A model generated the notes under the pieces. It did not search any database, had not been told where the DNA came from, and was given only the letters and a program-made list of their open reading frames with translations. Source: Flammeovirgaceae bacterium UBA1842 (GTDB taxonomy: Bacteria > Bacteroidota > Bacteroidia > Cytophagales > Cyclobacteriaceae). From it: 64,000 nucleotides of DNA. How positions within the stretch are numbered: position 1 is the stretch's first letter; the number at the start of each line of letters is the position of its first letter. The position numbers and the translations under genes are program-made. The stretch covers positions 1 through 64,000 of the forward strand of contig DDIU01000019.1 in assembly GCA_002338655.1 (NCBI GenBank), given 5' to 3'. Below are positions 8,166 to 17,226 of the stretch, one piece after another.

Positions 8166-9599
8166 TGCAATCCGCTTTCTTTTGGCTTCTTGTGCCTCCG
8201 GCTCACATGGATAACCAAAAAGGCAGTTTTCCTTAATGGCCTTAACAACCTGACGGGGTATTTGTTTTTCCCAGCCATCTTTTCCTTCCTTGATTAAAGC
8301 AAGTACCTTATCGGAAATAATATTGAGGTAATCCTTATTTGCCCCCTGAATGTTTTCGAGTTTGTTATTGGCAATCAAGTACGTAAAAAGACCTTTAAGA
8401 TTGTCAGCTACCACAAAGTTTTCAAGTGTATAGACTTCATTATTTTCATTCAAAGAGGGGTAAACATATAGTTTGACATTGTTGCCAAAAAGAGTACCGA
8501 ATGCCTCCAATACACCTCCACGTAAATCTGTATAATACTTCTCTTCAAACACACGCTGTAAATTATAAATCCCCAAAATGATTCCTATTTTGCGCCCACG
8601 GGTGATATTGGATAAGTAATATACCAGTTTGTAATACTCAGGGTAATTGGAAATCATAACATTTTGGCCCAAAGCGCATATTATATCCACCCTTGCCAAA
8701 AAATCCACATCGTCAATTTCCCCATCAGCTCTGAGGTCATTTAAGGTTATCTCAGTAAGTACAACAATCTTTGACTTATCCACATCCGGCTCTCTTTTAA
8801 AATGCCTACGGGCTGTAAGCAGCATATCGACATTGACATGCGTTACCGGTCTAAACCTACCCCGCAAAACCAATACATTTTTTTTGTACAATGCTTCCGA
8901 AGGTTGTAGTACATTCCCATTAGATCCAAACATGGCCGCACGGGTAAGGCCATTTTTTACCAGTTTTAGGCTCATCAGCCTATTGTCAACATGAGCGAAA
9001 TCAGGGCCTGATAATCGGAACATATCAATGCCTATTCTATCCGGAACAAGTCCGTCCACAAGCGAAACCAAAAGCTCTTCAGGATCCTTAATAAAAAAAC
9101 AGCCAAAAATCAGGTTAACCCCTATTACCCCAACGGCCTGTTGTTGTAACAAGGCATCATTATCACGCATTTTTATATGAATGATGCATTCATTGAAAGG
9201 CCCGTTAGGTTTTGTTTGAAACCTTAGCCCAATCCACCCATGTGGCTGGTTCGATTTACTATAGTTAAGGACTTCAACGGTATCGGCATAAGCAAAAAAG
9301 GTAGTGCTATCCGCTATATGAGGTAGTCTCTCAAGCAACAAATTGTACTCGTGGTCGAGCATCTTTGTTAAGCGTGGCTCACATACATATCTATCACTGA
9401 TACCATAAATAGCATCACTAAAACTCATATCATAAGCCGACATGGTTTTTGCCACTGTGCCAGAAGCCCCTCCTGCCTTAAAAAAGTTGGCCGCCACATC
9501 TTGCCCAGCACCTATCTCAGCAAACGACCCATAAATGTCTTTACGTAAATTGATTTGTAGTGCTTTTTCCTTAATGGTGAGTTTGCGGAAATCATCCAT
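8154..9599 (-). CDS. Conserved protein of unknown function (481 aa)
   Basis: I do not recognise this protein with confidence. It is 481 residues, with no signal peptide and no membrane segment, so probably cytoplasmic. Visible features are a small-residue-rich N-terminal stretch (IGAGQDVAANFFKAGGASGT, about 27-46), a well-ordered alpha/beta sequence through the middle, a cluster near the C-terminus with LFGYPCEP, and a basic lysine/arginine tail (AKRKRIASKK). Codon use resembles its neighbours. It is a lone minus-strand gene, convergent with the VUT transporter and divergent from the Na+/H+ antiporter. The good ATG start and full-length open frame make it a real gene. Confidence 0.8.
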   Translation of the reverse strand: MDDFRKLTIKEKALQINLRKDIYGSFAEIGAGQDVAANFFKAGGASGTVAKTMSAYDMSFSDAIYGISDRYVCEPRLTKMLDHEYNLLLERLPHIADSTTFFAYADTVEVLNYSKSNQPHGWIGLRFQTKPNGPFNECIIHIKMRDNDALLQQQAVGVIGVNLIFGCFFIKDPEELLVSLVDGLVPDRIGIDMFRLSGPDFAHVDNRLMSLKLVKNGLTRAAMFGSNGNVLQPSEALYKKNVLVLRGRFRPVTHVNVDMLLTARRHFKREPDVDKSKIVVLTEITLNDLRADGEIDDVDFLARVDIICALGQNVMISNYPEYYKLVYYLSNITRGRKIGIILGIYNLQRVFEEKYYTDLRGGVLEAFGTLFGNNVKLYVYPSLNENNEVYTLENFVVADNLKGLFTYLIANNKLENIQGANKDYLNIISDKVLALIKEGKDGWEKQIPRQVVKAIKENCLFGYPCEPEAQEAKRKRIASKK

Positions 9600-9787
9600 A
9601 ATTAAATTATAAACACATTATGAGTAAATATTTTCTTATTCAAATGTATGAGATTTCAACTGTCTTTTTAAGCTTTTTAGGTGTTAGGTGCATTATAAAT
9701 TTAATAGGCCCATCACTTTTTAATAAAGTCATACTTTTCTACCTTATGCAGTTATTAACTCTCTCTCACCAAACACTTTAAGAACTC

Positions 9788-11059
9788 ATGGAAGTATTGG
9801 ACTTTATTACATTATTAATAATAATGGCCGCATTTTTCACTTTGATTAATGTTAAATACCTTAAACTCCCCTCCACCATCGGTCTCATGCTACTTGCATT
9901 GGGGCTATCGTTATTCATAATCCTCGGGGAATGGATATTCAGTACACTGAATGACCTGGCCAGGAACTTAATGACTGAATATGATTTTTCAAAAGTTCTT
10001 TTCCAAGTCATGTTAAGTTTCCTGTTGTTTGCCGGGGCACTGGAGCTCGATCTAAGGAAACTAGGCGAAGAAAAATGGCCTATATTAATATTGGCTACCG
10101 TAGGGGTACTAATATCCACCGTAGTAGCAGGATCAGCCATTTATTATATTCTGCCTTTTATAGGTCTTCCGCTCGATTTTATTTATTGTCTTTTATTTGG
10201 TGCCCTAATTTCACCTACCGATCCCATAGCGGTACTGGCAATGATCAAAAAAACCAAGGTTTCAAAAAACCTGGAATCACAAATTGCAGGGGAATCTCTT
10301 TTTAATGATGGAATAGGTGTGGTGGTTTTCCTAACTATTTTGGCTATTGCAACAAGGGGGGTAGAAAATGTAGAGGCTATAAATATTGTAGAGCTTTTTG
10401 GATTAGAAGTTTTTGGAGGGCTTTTGCTTGGAGCGTTACTTGGTTATTTCGGATTGCACCTTTTAAAAATAATTGACAATGACCATACAGAAATAGAGGT
10501 GCTGGTAACACTTTCGATGGTATTGGGAGGTGCGAGTATAGCTGAAATGTTACATGTATCGGGTCCTCTTGCAATGGTGATTATGGGGCTTTTCGTTGGT
10601 AGGAAAGGGCGGGGTACAAAGGATAAAGAGGATGCCGCTGGGGAGTATGTTTATAAATTCTGGCATCTGATGGATGAGGCCATGAATGCCATTTTGTTTA
10701 TTCTTATAGGCTTACAGATTATTGTCATAAACTATGAGACTATATATTTCTTTGCTGCTGGGTTCGCCATACTGGTAGTTCTGTTAGCACGTCTTATTGG
10801 TGTGGCTGTTCCCATATCATTAATGCGGATTAAGAGAAAATTTCCAAAATATACCATCAGGATTTTAACATGGAGTGGTCTTCGTGGTGGTATTTCAGTA
10901 GCTTTAGCACTTTCACTTTATGAAACAACTAATTTTGATACACGCATTGTAGATATAATTATCACCATGACTTATTGTGTTGTTCTTTTCTCAATTGTAG
11001 TGCAGGGACTAACCGTCAATAAACTATTTCAAAAGGCCAGTAAACACTCAGATGATTAA
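9788..11059 (+). CDS. CPA1-type Na+/H+ antiporter
   Basis: A 423-residue inner-membrane cation/proton antiporter with about 12 membrane segments. Key motifs are ISPTDPIAVLAM (TDP at 144-146), ESLFNDGIGVVVF with the ion-binding ND pair at 173-174, and the conserved GLRGGISVALALSL segment near the C-terminus. These mark the NhaP/NHE (CPA1) branch, which exchanges internal Na+ or K+ for external protons. The short hydrophilic tail lacks a regulatory domain. It probably has its own promoter in the 188-base gap shared with the divergent gene at 9599; no clear box was found there. Choice of ion is not decided by sequence. Confidence 0.9.
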   Translation: MEVLDFITLLIIMAAFFTLINVKYLKLPSTIGLMLLALGLSLFIILGEWIFSTLNDLARNLMTEYDFSKVLFQVMLSFLLFAGALELDLRKLGEEKWPILILATVGVLISTVVAGSAIYYILPFIGLPLDFIYCLLFGALISPTDPIAVLAMIKKTKVSKNLESQIAGESLFNDGIGVVVFLTILAIATRGVENVEAINIVELFGLEVFGGLLLGALLGYFGLHLLKIIDNDHTEIEVLVTLSMVLGGASIAEMLHVSGPLAMVIMGLFVGRKGRGTKDKEDAAGEYVYKFWHLMDEAMNAILFILIGLQIIVINYETIYFFAAGFAILVVLLARLIGVAVPISLMRIKRKFPKYTIRILTWSGLRGGISVALALSLYETTNFDTRIVDIIITMTYCVVLFSIVVQGLTVNKLFQKASKHSDD

Positions 11060-11164
11060 TTCTAACATATTAATAATTGTTACCTATAAAGGTTTAAACT
11101 AAAGCTTTTCGAATAATTAAAATTTATACATATTTACAACCCATTATATAATAGTTAAAAAATT

Positions 11165-12544
11165 ATGGCTAATAGAGGAGGTTTTTCAAGTAGGATTGGA
11201 TTCATTATGGCGGCAGCTGGTTCTGCGGTAGGTTTAGGAAACATTTGGAAATTCCCCTATGAAGTAGGCGAAAATGGTGGTGCCGTCTTTCTATTGGTCT
11301 ACCTGATCTGTACTGTAGTTATATGCTTCCCCATCATGATTGGTGAAATAGCCATAGGCCGAAAGGCACAAAAAGATGCTTATGGATCATATAAATCTTT
11401 AGGAGGTAGAAGATGGGGGCTGTTGGGTCTCTTTGGTATTTTATGTGGGGTGATGATCCTTTCCTTCTATAATGTAGTCGCTGGTTGGGCATTTGGTTAT
11501 TTCTTGGAAATTTCTTTTGGAGACTTATTAAATACTGCGGATTTCAAACTCTTTTTCGGAGAGTATGTGGGGATGATCTGGGACAACCTGTTTTTTTCTG
11601 TATGCTTTATGATAATCACAGCCTTTATTGTGGTAAAAGGCGTTTCGGGAGGTATAGAAAGAGCTTCCAAAATTCTAATGCCTATGCTCTTTGCCATTCT
11701 TGTAGGCCTCATTATTTATTCGTTGACACTTGACAACGCGATGGAAGGAATCAAGTTTTACTTACTTCCTGATTTTTCAAAATTGAACCTTGAGACTATC
11801 TACTCGGCTTTGGGACAGGCCTTCTTCTCATTGTCATTAGGCATGGGTGCACTGATTACCTACGGGTCTTATATTGACAAAAAACAAAATATTATAACTT
11901 CAGCCGCAATGATCTCAGTCATGGATGTATCCGTGGCTTTTCTTGCAGGATTATTGATTTTCCCATTGGTGTTTTCACAAGGACAAGCGCCCACAGAAGG
12001 GCCAGGACTTGTATTTGTGGCACTTCCAGGGGTCTTCAATTCAATGGGTCCAATTATAGGAAAGGTTGTTGGCGGTGGCTTTTTCTTACTACTATGTTTT
12101 GCAGCGCTAACCTCAACTATATCTTTATTGGAAGTACCAGTAGCTTACTTGGTTGACACAAAAAAATTGCCCCGAAAGGCCGTTGTATGGCTTTTAGCAA
12201 CTCTGATTTTCGTTGTAGGCCTACCTAGCATGTTGTCTCAAGGCGCTGTAGATATGTTTTCTTCCATGTCCTTTTATGGAGGTAAATCATTCCTTGATTT
12301 CGTATCAGAAGTATTTTCAGATATAAGCTTGCCTCTAGGTGGATGTTTAATGTCAATATTTATTGCTTATAGATGGAAAACACAGAGCCTTTCTGAGGAG
12401 ATAAGCAGTGGCAATGAAAACTATAAAGGCTCATTTTTGGAGAAAGTTATCAACTTGGTGATCATGTATATTGCCCCCATATTATTAGGATTGATATTCA
12501 TCAACACAGTATTCAGTAAGTTCTTTGGAATTGAGATAATCTAA
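11165..12544 (+). CDS. Sodium-dependent neurotransmitter-type symporter (NSS/SNF family)
   Basis: A 459-residue inner-membrane transporter of the LeuT/NSS family with about 11-12 membrane helices. The helix 1 signature GSAVGLGNIWKFPYEVGENGG (about 19-39) carries the unwound Na+- and substrate-binding region and includes the GNIWKFPY block typical of LeuT-like carriers. Bacterial members take up amino acids or related amines with Na+. The gene follows the Na+/H+ antiporter after 105 bases on the same strand, so a sodium gradient maintained by one could power the other (inference). The substrate is unknown. Confidence 0.92.
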   Translation: MANRGGFSSRIGFIMAAAGSAVGLGNIWKFPYEVGENGGAVFLLVYLICTVVICFPIMIGEIAIGRKAQKDAYGSYKSLGGRRWGLLGLFGILCGVMILSFYNVVAGWAFGYFLEISFGDLLNTADFKLFFGEYVGMIWDNLFFSVCFMIITAFIVVKGVSGGIERASKILMPMLFAILVGLIIYSLTLDNAMEGIKFYLLPDFSKLNLETIYSALGQAFFSLSLGMGALITYGSYIDKKQNIITSAAMISVMDVSVAFLAGLLIFPLVFSQGQAPTEGPGLVFVALPGVFNSMGPIIGKVVGGGFFLLLCFAALTSTISLLEVPVAYLVDTKKLPRKAVVWLLATLIFVVGLPSMLSQGAVDMFSSMSFYGGKSFLDFVSEVFSDISLPLGGCLMSIFIAYRWKTQSLSEEISSGNENYKGSFLEKVINLVIMYIAPILLGLIFINTVFSKFFGIEII

Positions 12545-12568
12545 TCCAATAAAAAAAGCACTAAAGAA

Positions 12569-13000
12569 TTAGCCTTTGAATTTTTCAAGGGCTTCTTTTT
12601 TGTACTCTGCCCATTCCGTATCGGTAGGTTCATTGCCTTGATCAAATATTGATATTAACCAAGCTACCATTTCCTCTTTATAGCCAAATTGATTAACAAG
12701 ATCCTTACAAAACGCCACTTCTGAATCTTCTACAATACCATCGGCATAGACCATCATAACTACATCATATAGCTGATCCATCTTACTATTGTGCTCTTCA
12801 GGAACATGGGGTTCCAGTTTTTTCTTACTTCTGAGCAATGAGGCTATCTGTCGGTCTTTAAGACCATACTTATCCCCTATCTTATAGATCATTTTTTCTT
12901 CATCAGGGTGAAGTTGTCCATCAGCTTTGGCCAATGCGATAAGATTCCTAAGGTGATTCTTTTTAAAAGAAAGGTATTGGTGTTCAAAAAAACCGATCAT
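12569..13000 (-). CDS. TerB-like protein 1
   Basis: A 143-residue soluble, acidic, helical protein. Two copies of an acidic turn motif, ALAKADGQLHPDEEKMIYKI (about 23-42) and VYADGIVEDSEVAFCKD, follow the pattern (A)DGxxxxxE found in tellurite-resistance TerB and related proteins. The turn resembles an EF-hand-like metal site. It lies 13 bases downstream of a second protein with the same pattern, likely in one transcript. There is no tellurite operon (TerC/TerD) nearby, so a tellurite role is not implied. Confidence 0.72.
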   Translation of the reverse strand: MIGFFEHQYLSFKKNHLRNLIALAKADGQLHPDEEKMIYKIGDKYGLKDRQIASLLRSKKKLEPHVPEEHNSKMDQLYDVVMMVYADGIVEDSEVAFCKDLVNQFGYKEEMVAWLISIFDQGNEPTDTEWAEYKKEALEKFKG

Positions 13001-13013
13001 GTCAAAATATAGT

Positions 13014-13367
13014 TTATAATTTCCACAAACGCTTTATAAGCGCAATAACTTCATCCAGATCGCTTTTCTTTAATTCGAGTCGTTCGGCAATGTTAAGACA
13101 CAGATTATATTCCTTTTGCTCTATATCCCCGTCTATCATCGACATGAACACAACATCAGCCAGTTGTTCCTCACGATCTTCTAAATTATCAGGTACGATA
13201 AATGTCAAATTTAGGGCATTCTCCATTATCTGGGCCACCTCTTTAGAAGGAAGACCTAACTCCTCAGCCCTCTCTTCCAAAAACTCCTTTTCCACTTCCT
13301 CCATGTGGCCATCAGCAAATGCAACAGCGACTAAATTTTGAAAATGTTCCAATTTAACGTTCCTCAA
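13014..13367 (-). CDS. TerB-like protein 2
   Basis: A 117-residue soluble acidic helical protein with the same two-motif pattern as its neighbour: AFADGHMEEVEKEFLEERAE near the N-terminus and SMIDGDIEQKEYNLCLNIAE in the second half. The pair probably arose by duplication. The start is uncertain: the open frame begins with TTG at 13367 without a ribosome site, while a second TTG at 13352 has GAGG nine bases upstream. Neither choice affects the TerB-like core. Confidence 0.7.
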   Translation of the reverse strand: MRNVKLEHFQNLVAVAFADGHMEEVEKEFLEERAEELGLPSKEVAQIMENALNLTFIVPDNLEDREEQLADVVFMSMIDGDIEQKEYNLCLNIAERLELKKSDLDEVIALIKRLWKL

Positions 13368-13464
13368 AGTATATCAAATTAACTTGAATTGCTACTTATT
13401 TAGTTTCTAAAAGTAATTAAAAACTTAGGATTCACAACTAGTTGAAATAGATTAATATATGTTG

Positions 13465-14421
13465 TTAAGCATTAAGCTGACTAACCACTAAGCTACTTGC
13501 ACCTAAAATTGGGGCACTTTGATTTTGTAATCCTGAGGGAAGAAGCTTCACTTTACCTTTATAAATTGGCATTAATGTTTGTTCAAGGTATTTTCTTGTT
13601 GGCTCAAATATCAAGTCACCAGATAATGACAATCCTCCGAATAGGAAAATAGCCTCTGGATTGGTATGGGCAACAGTATCAGCCAATTTCGCTCCCAATA
13701 CCTGCCCAGTGTATTCAAAAGCATCTTTAGCTACTACATCTCCCCTTAGGGCATATTCTGCAATCATTTTAGTGGATAAATCATGAAAGCTTATTCCCCG
13801 TAATTCGCTTTCTTCTAAATGATCTGCAAGCATCTTATAAACGGTACGTTTTATACCAGTAGCAGAAACATAAGTTTCAAGACAGCCTTTACGCCCACAT
13901 CCGCATTGACGTCCACGGGGATTGATAATGACATGGCCTAGTTCTGCTGCAAAACCATCATGTCCAAGGACAAGTTTACCATTGCATACTATACCTGCAC
14001 CTAAACCTGTACCCAAGGTGATAACGATGAAATCCTTCATCTCTTTGGCTCCACCATAGATCATTTCCCCCATAGCTGCTGCATTGGCATCATTGGTGAT
14101 CACTACGGGTACATTAAAATTTCCCTTTATAATTTCAACAATTGGTAAAATGCCCTTCCATCTAAGGTTTGGGGCCTCCTCAATAGTACCTCGATAATAA
14201 TTTGCATTGGGGGCACCAATACCAATCCCCCGTATTTCTACCTTATCTGATAATTCATTAGCACTTTTTTTTATGGCTTTACTTAATTCCGATATAAATC
14301 CCTCGAACTTCTCATGCGAGGCCGTAGGTATTTTTGATTGGTAATGGACTTTACCATTCAAATCAACAAGGCCAAATTTGGTAGAGGTACCACCAATATC
14401 AATTCCAACAATTACATCCAT
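13465..14421 (-). CDS. ROK-family sugar kinase, probable glucokinase
   Basis: A 318-residue cytoplasmic kinase of the ROK family that should phosphorylate glucose released from maltodextrins. The N-terminal phosphate-binding loop is GIDIGGTSTKFGLVD (6-20), the catalytic aspartate is D111 in TNDANAAAMGE, and the zinc site consists of H163 plus C173, C175 and C180 in RQCGCGRKGCLE. There is no N-terminal helix-turn-helix, so it is an enzyme and not a ROK repressor. It starts 36 bases after pfkA and probably shares its transcript with pfkA and the upstream amylase. Glucose specificity is inferred from context. Confidence 0.9.
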   Translation of the reverse strand: MDVIVGIDIGGTSTKFGLVDLNGKVHYQSKIPTASHEKFEGFISELSKAIKKSANELSDKVEIRGIGIGAPNANYYRGTIEEAPNLRWKGILPIVEIIKGNFNVPVVITNDANAAAMGEMIYGGAKEMKDFIVITLGTGLGAGIVCNGKLVLGHDGFAAELGHVIINPRGRQCGCGRKGCLETYVSATGIKRTVYKMLADHLEESELRGISFHDLSTKMIAEYALRGDVVAKDAFEYTGQVLGAKLADTVAHTNPEAIFLFGGLSLSGDLIFEPTRKYLEQTLMPIYKGKVKLLPSGLQNQSAPILGASSLVVSQLNA

Positions 14422-14457
14422 ACGATAACTTCTTTTGAACCTTAATCAAGCCTGTGA

Positions 14458-15441
14458 TTATATTGACAATATTTTTGAAATCCTTATTGCTTCCGATTCT
14501 ATCTCATTGCTTTTGACCATGATGGTTTCAAAATCATTATAAACTGTGGTCTTATGTTGAATCCCTACCATAACATCTGTTTTACCTGCCAATAAGCCTT
14601 CAACAGCGTATACACCCATTTTACTGGCAAGTACCCGGTCAAAATAAGTGGGTGATCCTCCACGCTGTAAATGCCCTAAAATAGTGACCTTTGTATCATA
14701 ATAAGGTGATTTCTTGTGGACAGCTTCTGCTATCTGGATCGCATTCCCACTTCTACCACCTTCAGCAACAATTACTAAGCTTGAGCTCTTTTTACTCTTG
14801 CCCCCCTTATCCAATCTGGCCACCAATTCATCTATGGTCATGTTTTCTTCAGGGATCATAATTGCTGTTGCTCCTCCCGCTATACCTGAATTGATAGCAA
14901 TATAACCTGAGTCCCGACCCATTACTTCAATAAAAAATAGGCGGTTGTGAGATAAGGCGGTATCCCTTATTTTATCAACAGCATCCACCACCGTGTTGGT
15001 AGCCGTATCATACCCAATGGTATAGTCAGTACCAGGAAGGTCATTGTCAATAGTACCAGGAATGCAAATTACTGGCATTTCATGTTCTTGATAAAAAGCA
15101 TGTAGGCCTGTGAACGTTCCATCACCTCCAATGGCCACCAAAGCGTCAATTCCTCGTGCATTGAGATTATCAAAGGCTTTTTGACGCCCTGCTGTAGTTT
15201 TAAACTCATCGCATCGAGCAGACTTCAAAATTGTGCCTCCACGTTGAATAATATTACCCACTGAACGTGCATCAAGCGCTACTATATCATCTTCAATCAG
15301 TCCTTCATATCCTCTGTAAATGCCAAATACTTCCATTTCATAGTAGATACTGGCCCTCACCACTGCACGTATGGCGGCATTCATTCCCGGAGCATCACCA
15401 CCAGATGTAAGTACCCCTATTCTGTTTATTTTTTTACTCAT
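14458..15441 (-). CDS. pfkA: ATP-dependent 6-phosphofructokinase
   Basis: A 327-residue bacterial phosphofructokinase converting fructose 6-phosphate to fructose 1,6-bisphosphate. Signatures are LTSGGDAPGMNAAIRAVVR (11-29), GGDGTF at 105-110 and the catalytic loop PGTIDNDLPGTDYTIGYDTA with D132. The glycine in GGDGT (where PPi-dependent enzymes have aspartate) indicates ATP as the phosphoryl donor. The gene begins 30 bases after an amylase gene and 36 bases before the ROK kinase. This is an unusual grouping that joins starch hydrolysis to the first steps of glycolysis. Confidence 0.96.
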   Translation of the reverse strand: MSKKINRIGVLTSGGDAPGMNAAIRAVVRASIYYEMEVFGIYRGYEGLIEDDIVALDARSVGNIIQRGGTILKSARCDEFKTTAGRQKAFDNLNARGIDALVAIGGDGTFTGLHAFYQEHEMPVICIPGTIDNDLPGTDYTIGYDTATNTVVDAVDKIRDTALSHNRLFFIEVMGRDSGYIAINSGIAGGATAIMIPEENMTIDELVARLDKGGKSKKSSSLVIVAEGGRSGNAIQIAEAVHKKSPYYDTKVTILGHLQRGGSPTYFDRVLASKMGVYAVEGLLAGKTDVMVGIQHKTTVYNDFETIMVKSNEIESEAIRISKILSI

Positions 15442-15471
15442 ATAACTTTTCGGTTTAAATAGCTATACCCA

Positions 15472-17079
15472 CTAATCAAGTTTAACAATTGCAGATTTAT
15501 AAGCAGGTATTTCAAGTCCCTGATCACTGAACCACGTAGAGTCGCCTAAAATAATCTCTTTTAAATTGTCCAATACCATTTTTTGCTGATTTTTGGATAA
15601 ATTATGAATGACTACTAAGGTATCCCCTTTGTAGTGGCGTAGGTAAACAAGCAGATTTTTATTATCCAGCGTCAATTGTGAAATATCGCCAAGTGCTAAA
15701 ATGGGTTGTTCAATTCGAACAGAAATCATCTTTTGATAATAGCTAAACAAGGAATTCGAATCCAGCTTTTGAATGGATAACGGATTTAAAGTGCTATCTG
15801 TAGAATAAACGGGTGTAATCCATTTTGTTCTGCCTATGTCATTATTATATGGTTCCCATAAAAATGGTTCCCTAATGTTTTCATCGGGTTTCATTCCTTT
15901 CATTCCTATTTCTTCACCATAGTAAATGTAAGGTGTACCCGGCAAGGTCAGCATAATTGCAGCAGCTAATTTGGCCTTTTCAGTATTATTGCCTAAAACC
16001 GACATTGCCCTATTTTGATCGTGATTGCTCAAGAATATCGCATCGGTATAATACGGATTTACATCTTGGTAAATATTATCATTACTTACGATTTTATTTA
16101 TAAATGACTGAGTGCTATCAATTTGCCAACCATGCTTGTCTATTGATGCTGTCACCACTTTCTCTCTGTTTACCGATTCAAGAATACTAAAGGCAAGGTC
16201 AAAATTAAATAGTGCTGAAAACCCTTTAACGAACGGGGCCTGTGTTTTGGCATTAGCCCATACTTCACCCACTATATATACATCTGGTTTAATCTTTTGC
16301 ATTTCCTGCTTAAATTCCGTCCAAAAGGCGTGGTTATCCTCTGCCCTATCATCAGGATAAATATGCTTAGCAGCATCCATTCTGAATCCATCAACCCCTA
16401 CATCCTGCAACCAATACCTTCCAATGCTATAAATCTCATTTCGAACAGTTGGGTTGTCAAAATTGAGGTCTGGCATACCCCCATAAAAAAATCCATAATA
16501 ATGATCCGCTAGGGTATCACCTTCTACTGCGTGCCATTGCGTGATATTATCAGAATCAAAAGAGGTTTCCTTTTTGGCTATTTGTTGAGCTATTGAATCT
16601 TTATTTGCCCAAACATAATAGTCCCGATATTTCGAATCTGGACCTGTCTTAGCGTTTTTAAACCAGGGATGCTGAGACGAAGTATGATTAATAATAAAAT
16701 CAATAATTACCTTGATATTTCGAGAATGGGCTTCGGTCACAAATTGCTTAAATTCATCCATGGTGCCATATGCTGGATCAATCCCTTTATAATCAACTAC
16801 GTCATATTTGTGATAAGAAGGAGAAGGCATAATTGGCATAAGCCAAACGGCATCTACATTTAATTCTTTGAGGTAATCCAGCTTTGCGGTCATACCAGGA
16901 ATATCACCTATTCCGTCTCCATTTGAATCATAGAAAGACTGTACAAATATCTCATAGGCGATACCATCGGCTGGCCATTCTGCATTGACATGTTGGTTAT
17001 TTTCAAGTTGCTCATTACAACTAAATAAAACCAATAGTGATATTAAAAACAATACAATCTGTAGCGTTAACTTTTTCAT
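15472..17079 (-). CDS. Alpha-amylase-family (GH13) lipoprotein
   Basis: A 535-residue lipoprotein: signal peptide ending in LVLFSC with lipidated Cys21. The catalytic barrel starts at about residue 35. The catalytic triad is visible as D235 (DGFRMDAAKH), E272 (VGEVWAN) and D354 (LSNHDQNR). An early calcium-type loop DSNGDGIGDIPGM at 51-63 is typical of oligosaccharide-active GH13 enzymes. It should hydrolyse alpha-1,4-glucans or maltodextrins in the periplasm or at the outer membrane. It is separated from glpD by a 147-base promoter region holding a LacI-type palindrome, and is followed closely by pfkA and the ROK kinase. Confidence 0.93.
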   Translation of the reverse strand: MKKLTLQIVLFLISLLVLFSCNEQLENNQHVNAEWPADGIAYEIFVQSFYDSNGDGIGDIPGMTAKLDYLKELNVDAVWLMPIMPSPSYHKYDVVDYKGIDPAYGTMDEFKQFVTEAHSRNIKVIIDFIINHTSSQHPWFKNAKTGPDSKYRDYYVWANKDSIAQQIAKKETSFDSDNITQWHAVEGDTLADHYYGFFYGGMPDLNFDNPTVRNEIYSIGRYWLQDVGVDGFRMDAAKHIYPDDRAEDNHAFWTEFKQEMQKIKPDVYIVGEVWANAKTQAPFVKGFSALFNFDLAFSILESVNREKVVTASIDKHGWQIDSTQSFINKIVSNDNIYQDVNPYYTDAIFLSNHDQNRAMSVLGNNTEKAKLAAAIMLTLPGTPYIYYGEEIGMKGMKPDENIREPFLWEPYNNDIGRTKWITPVYSTDSTLNPLSIQKLDSNSLFSYYQKMISVRIEQPILALGDISQLTLDNKNLLVYLRHYKGDTLVVIHNLSKNQQKMVLDNLKEIILGDSTWFSDQGLEIPAYKSAIVKLD

Positions 17080-17152
17080 AATTAACTACCAATATTATCA
17101 TTGTAGCTGACTAAACCAATAAAATCCGATGTTATTGGCGAGTTGTTTTTTA

Positions 17153-17166
17153 TGCAATCGATTGAA
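17153..17166. promoter_or_regulatory. Candidate LacI-family operator upstream of amylase-pfkA-kinase
   Basis: TGCAATC|GATTGAA, centred on CG, matches 11 of 14 positions of the CGCAAnC|GnTTGCG pattern shared by the sites beside the LacI-family gene. The inner ten bases are a perfect palindrome (17155-17164). It sits 74 bases upstream of the amylase start codon. It is weaker than the other sites but in the right place. Confidence 0.55.
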
Positions 17167-17226
17167 TTCCAATTATTTATAAATCAATCTTCCACATTTT
17201 TATATGATTGGAAAAATTTAACTTTA

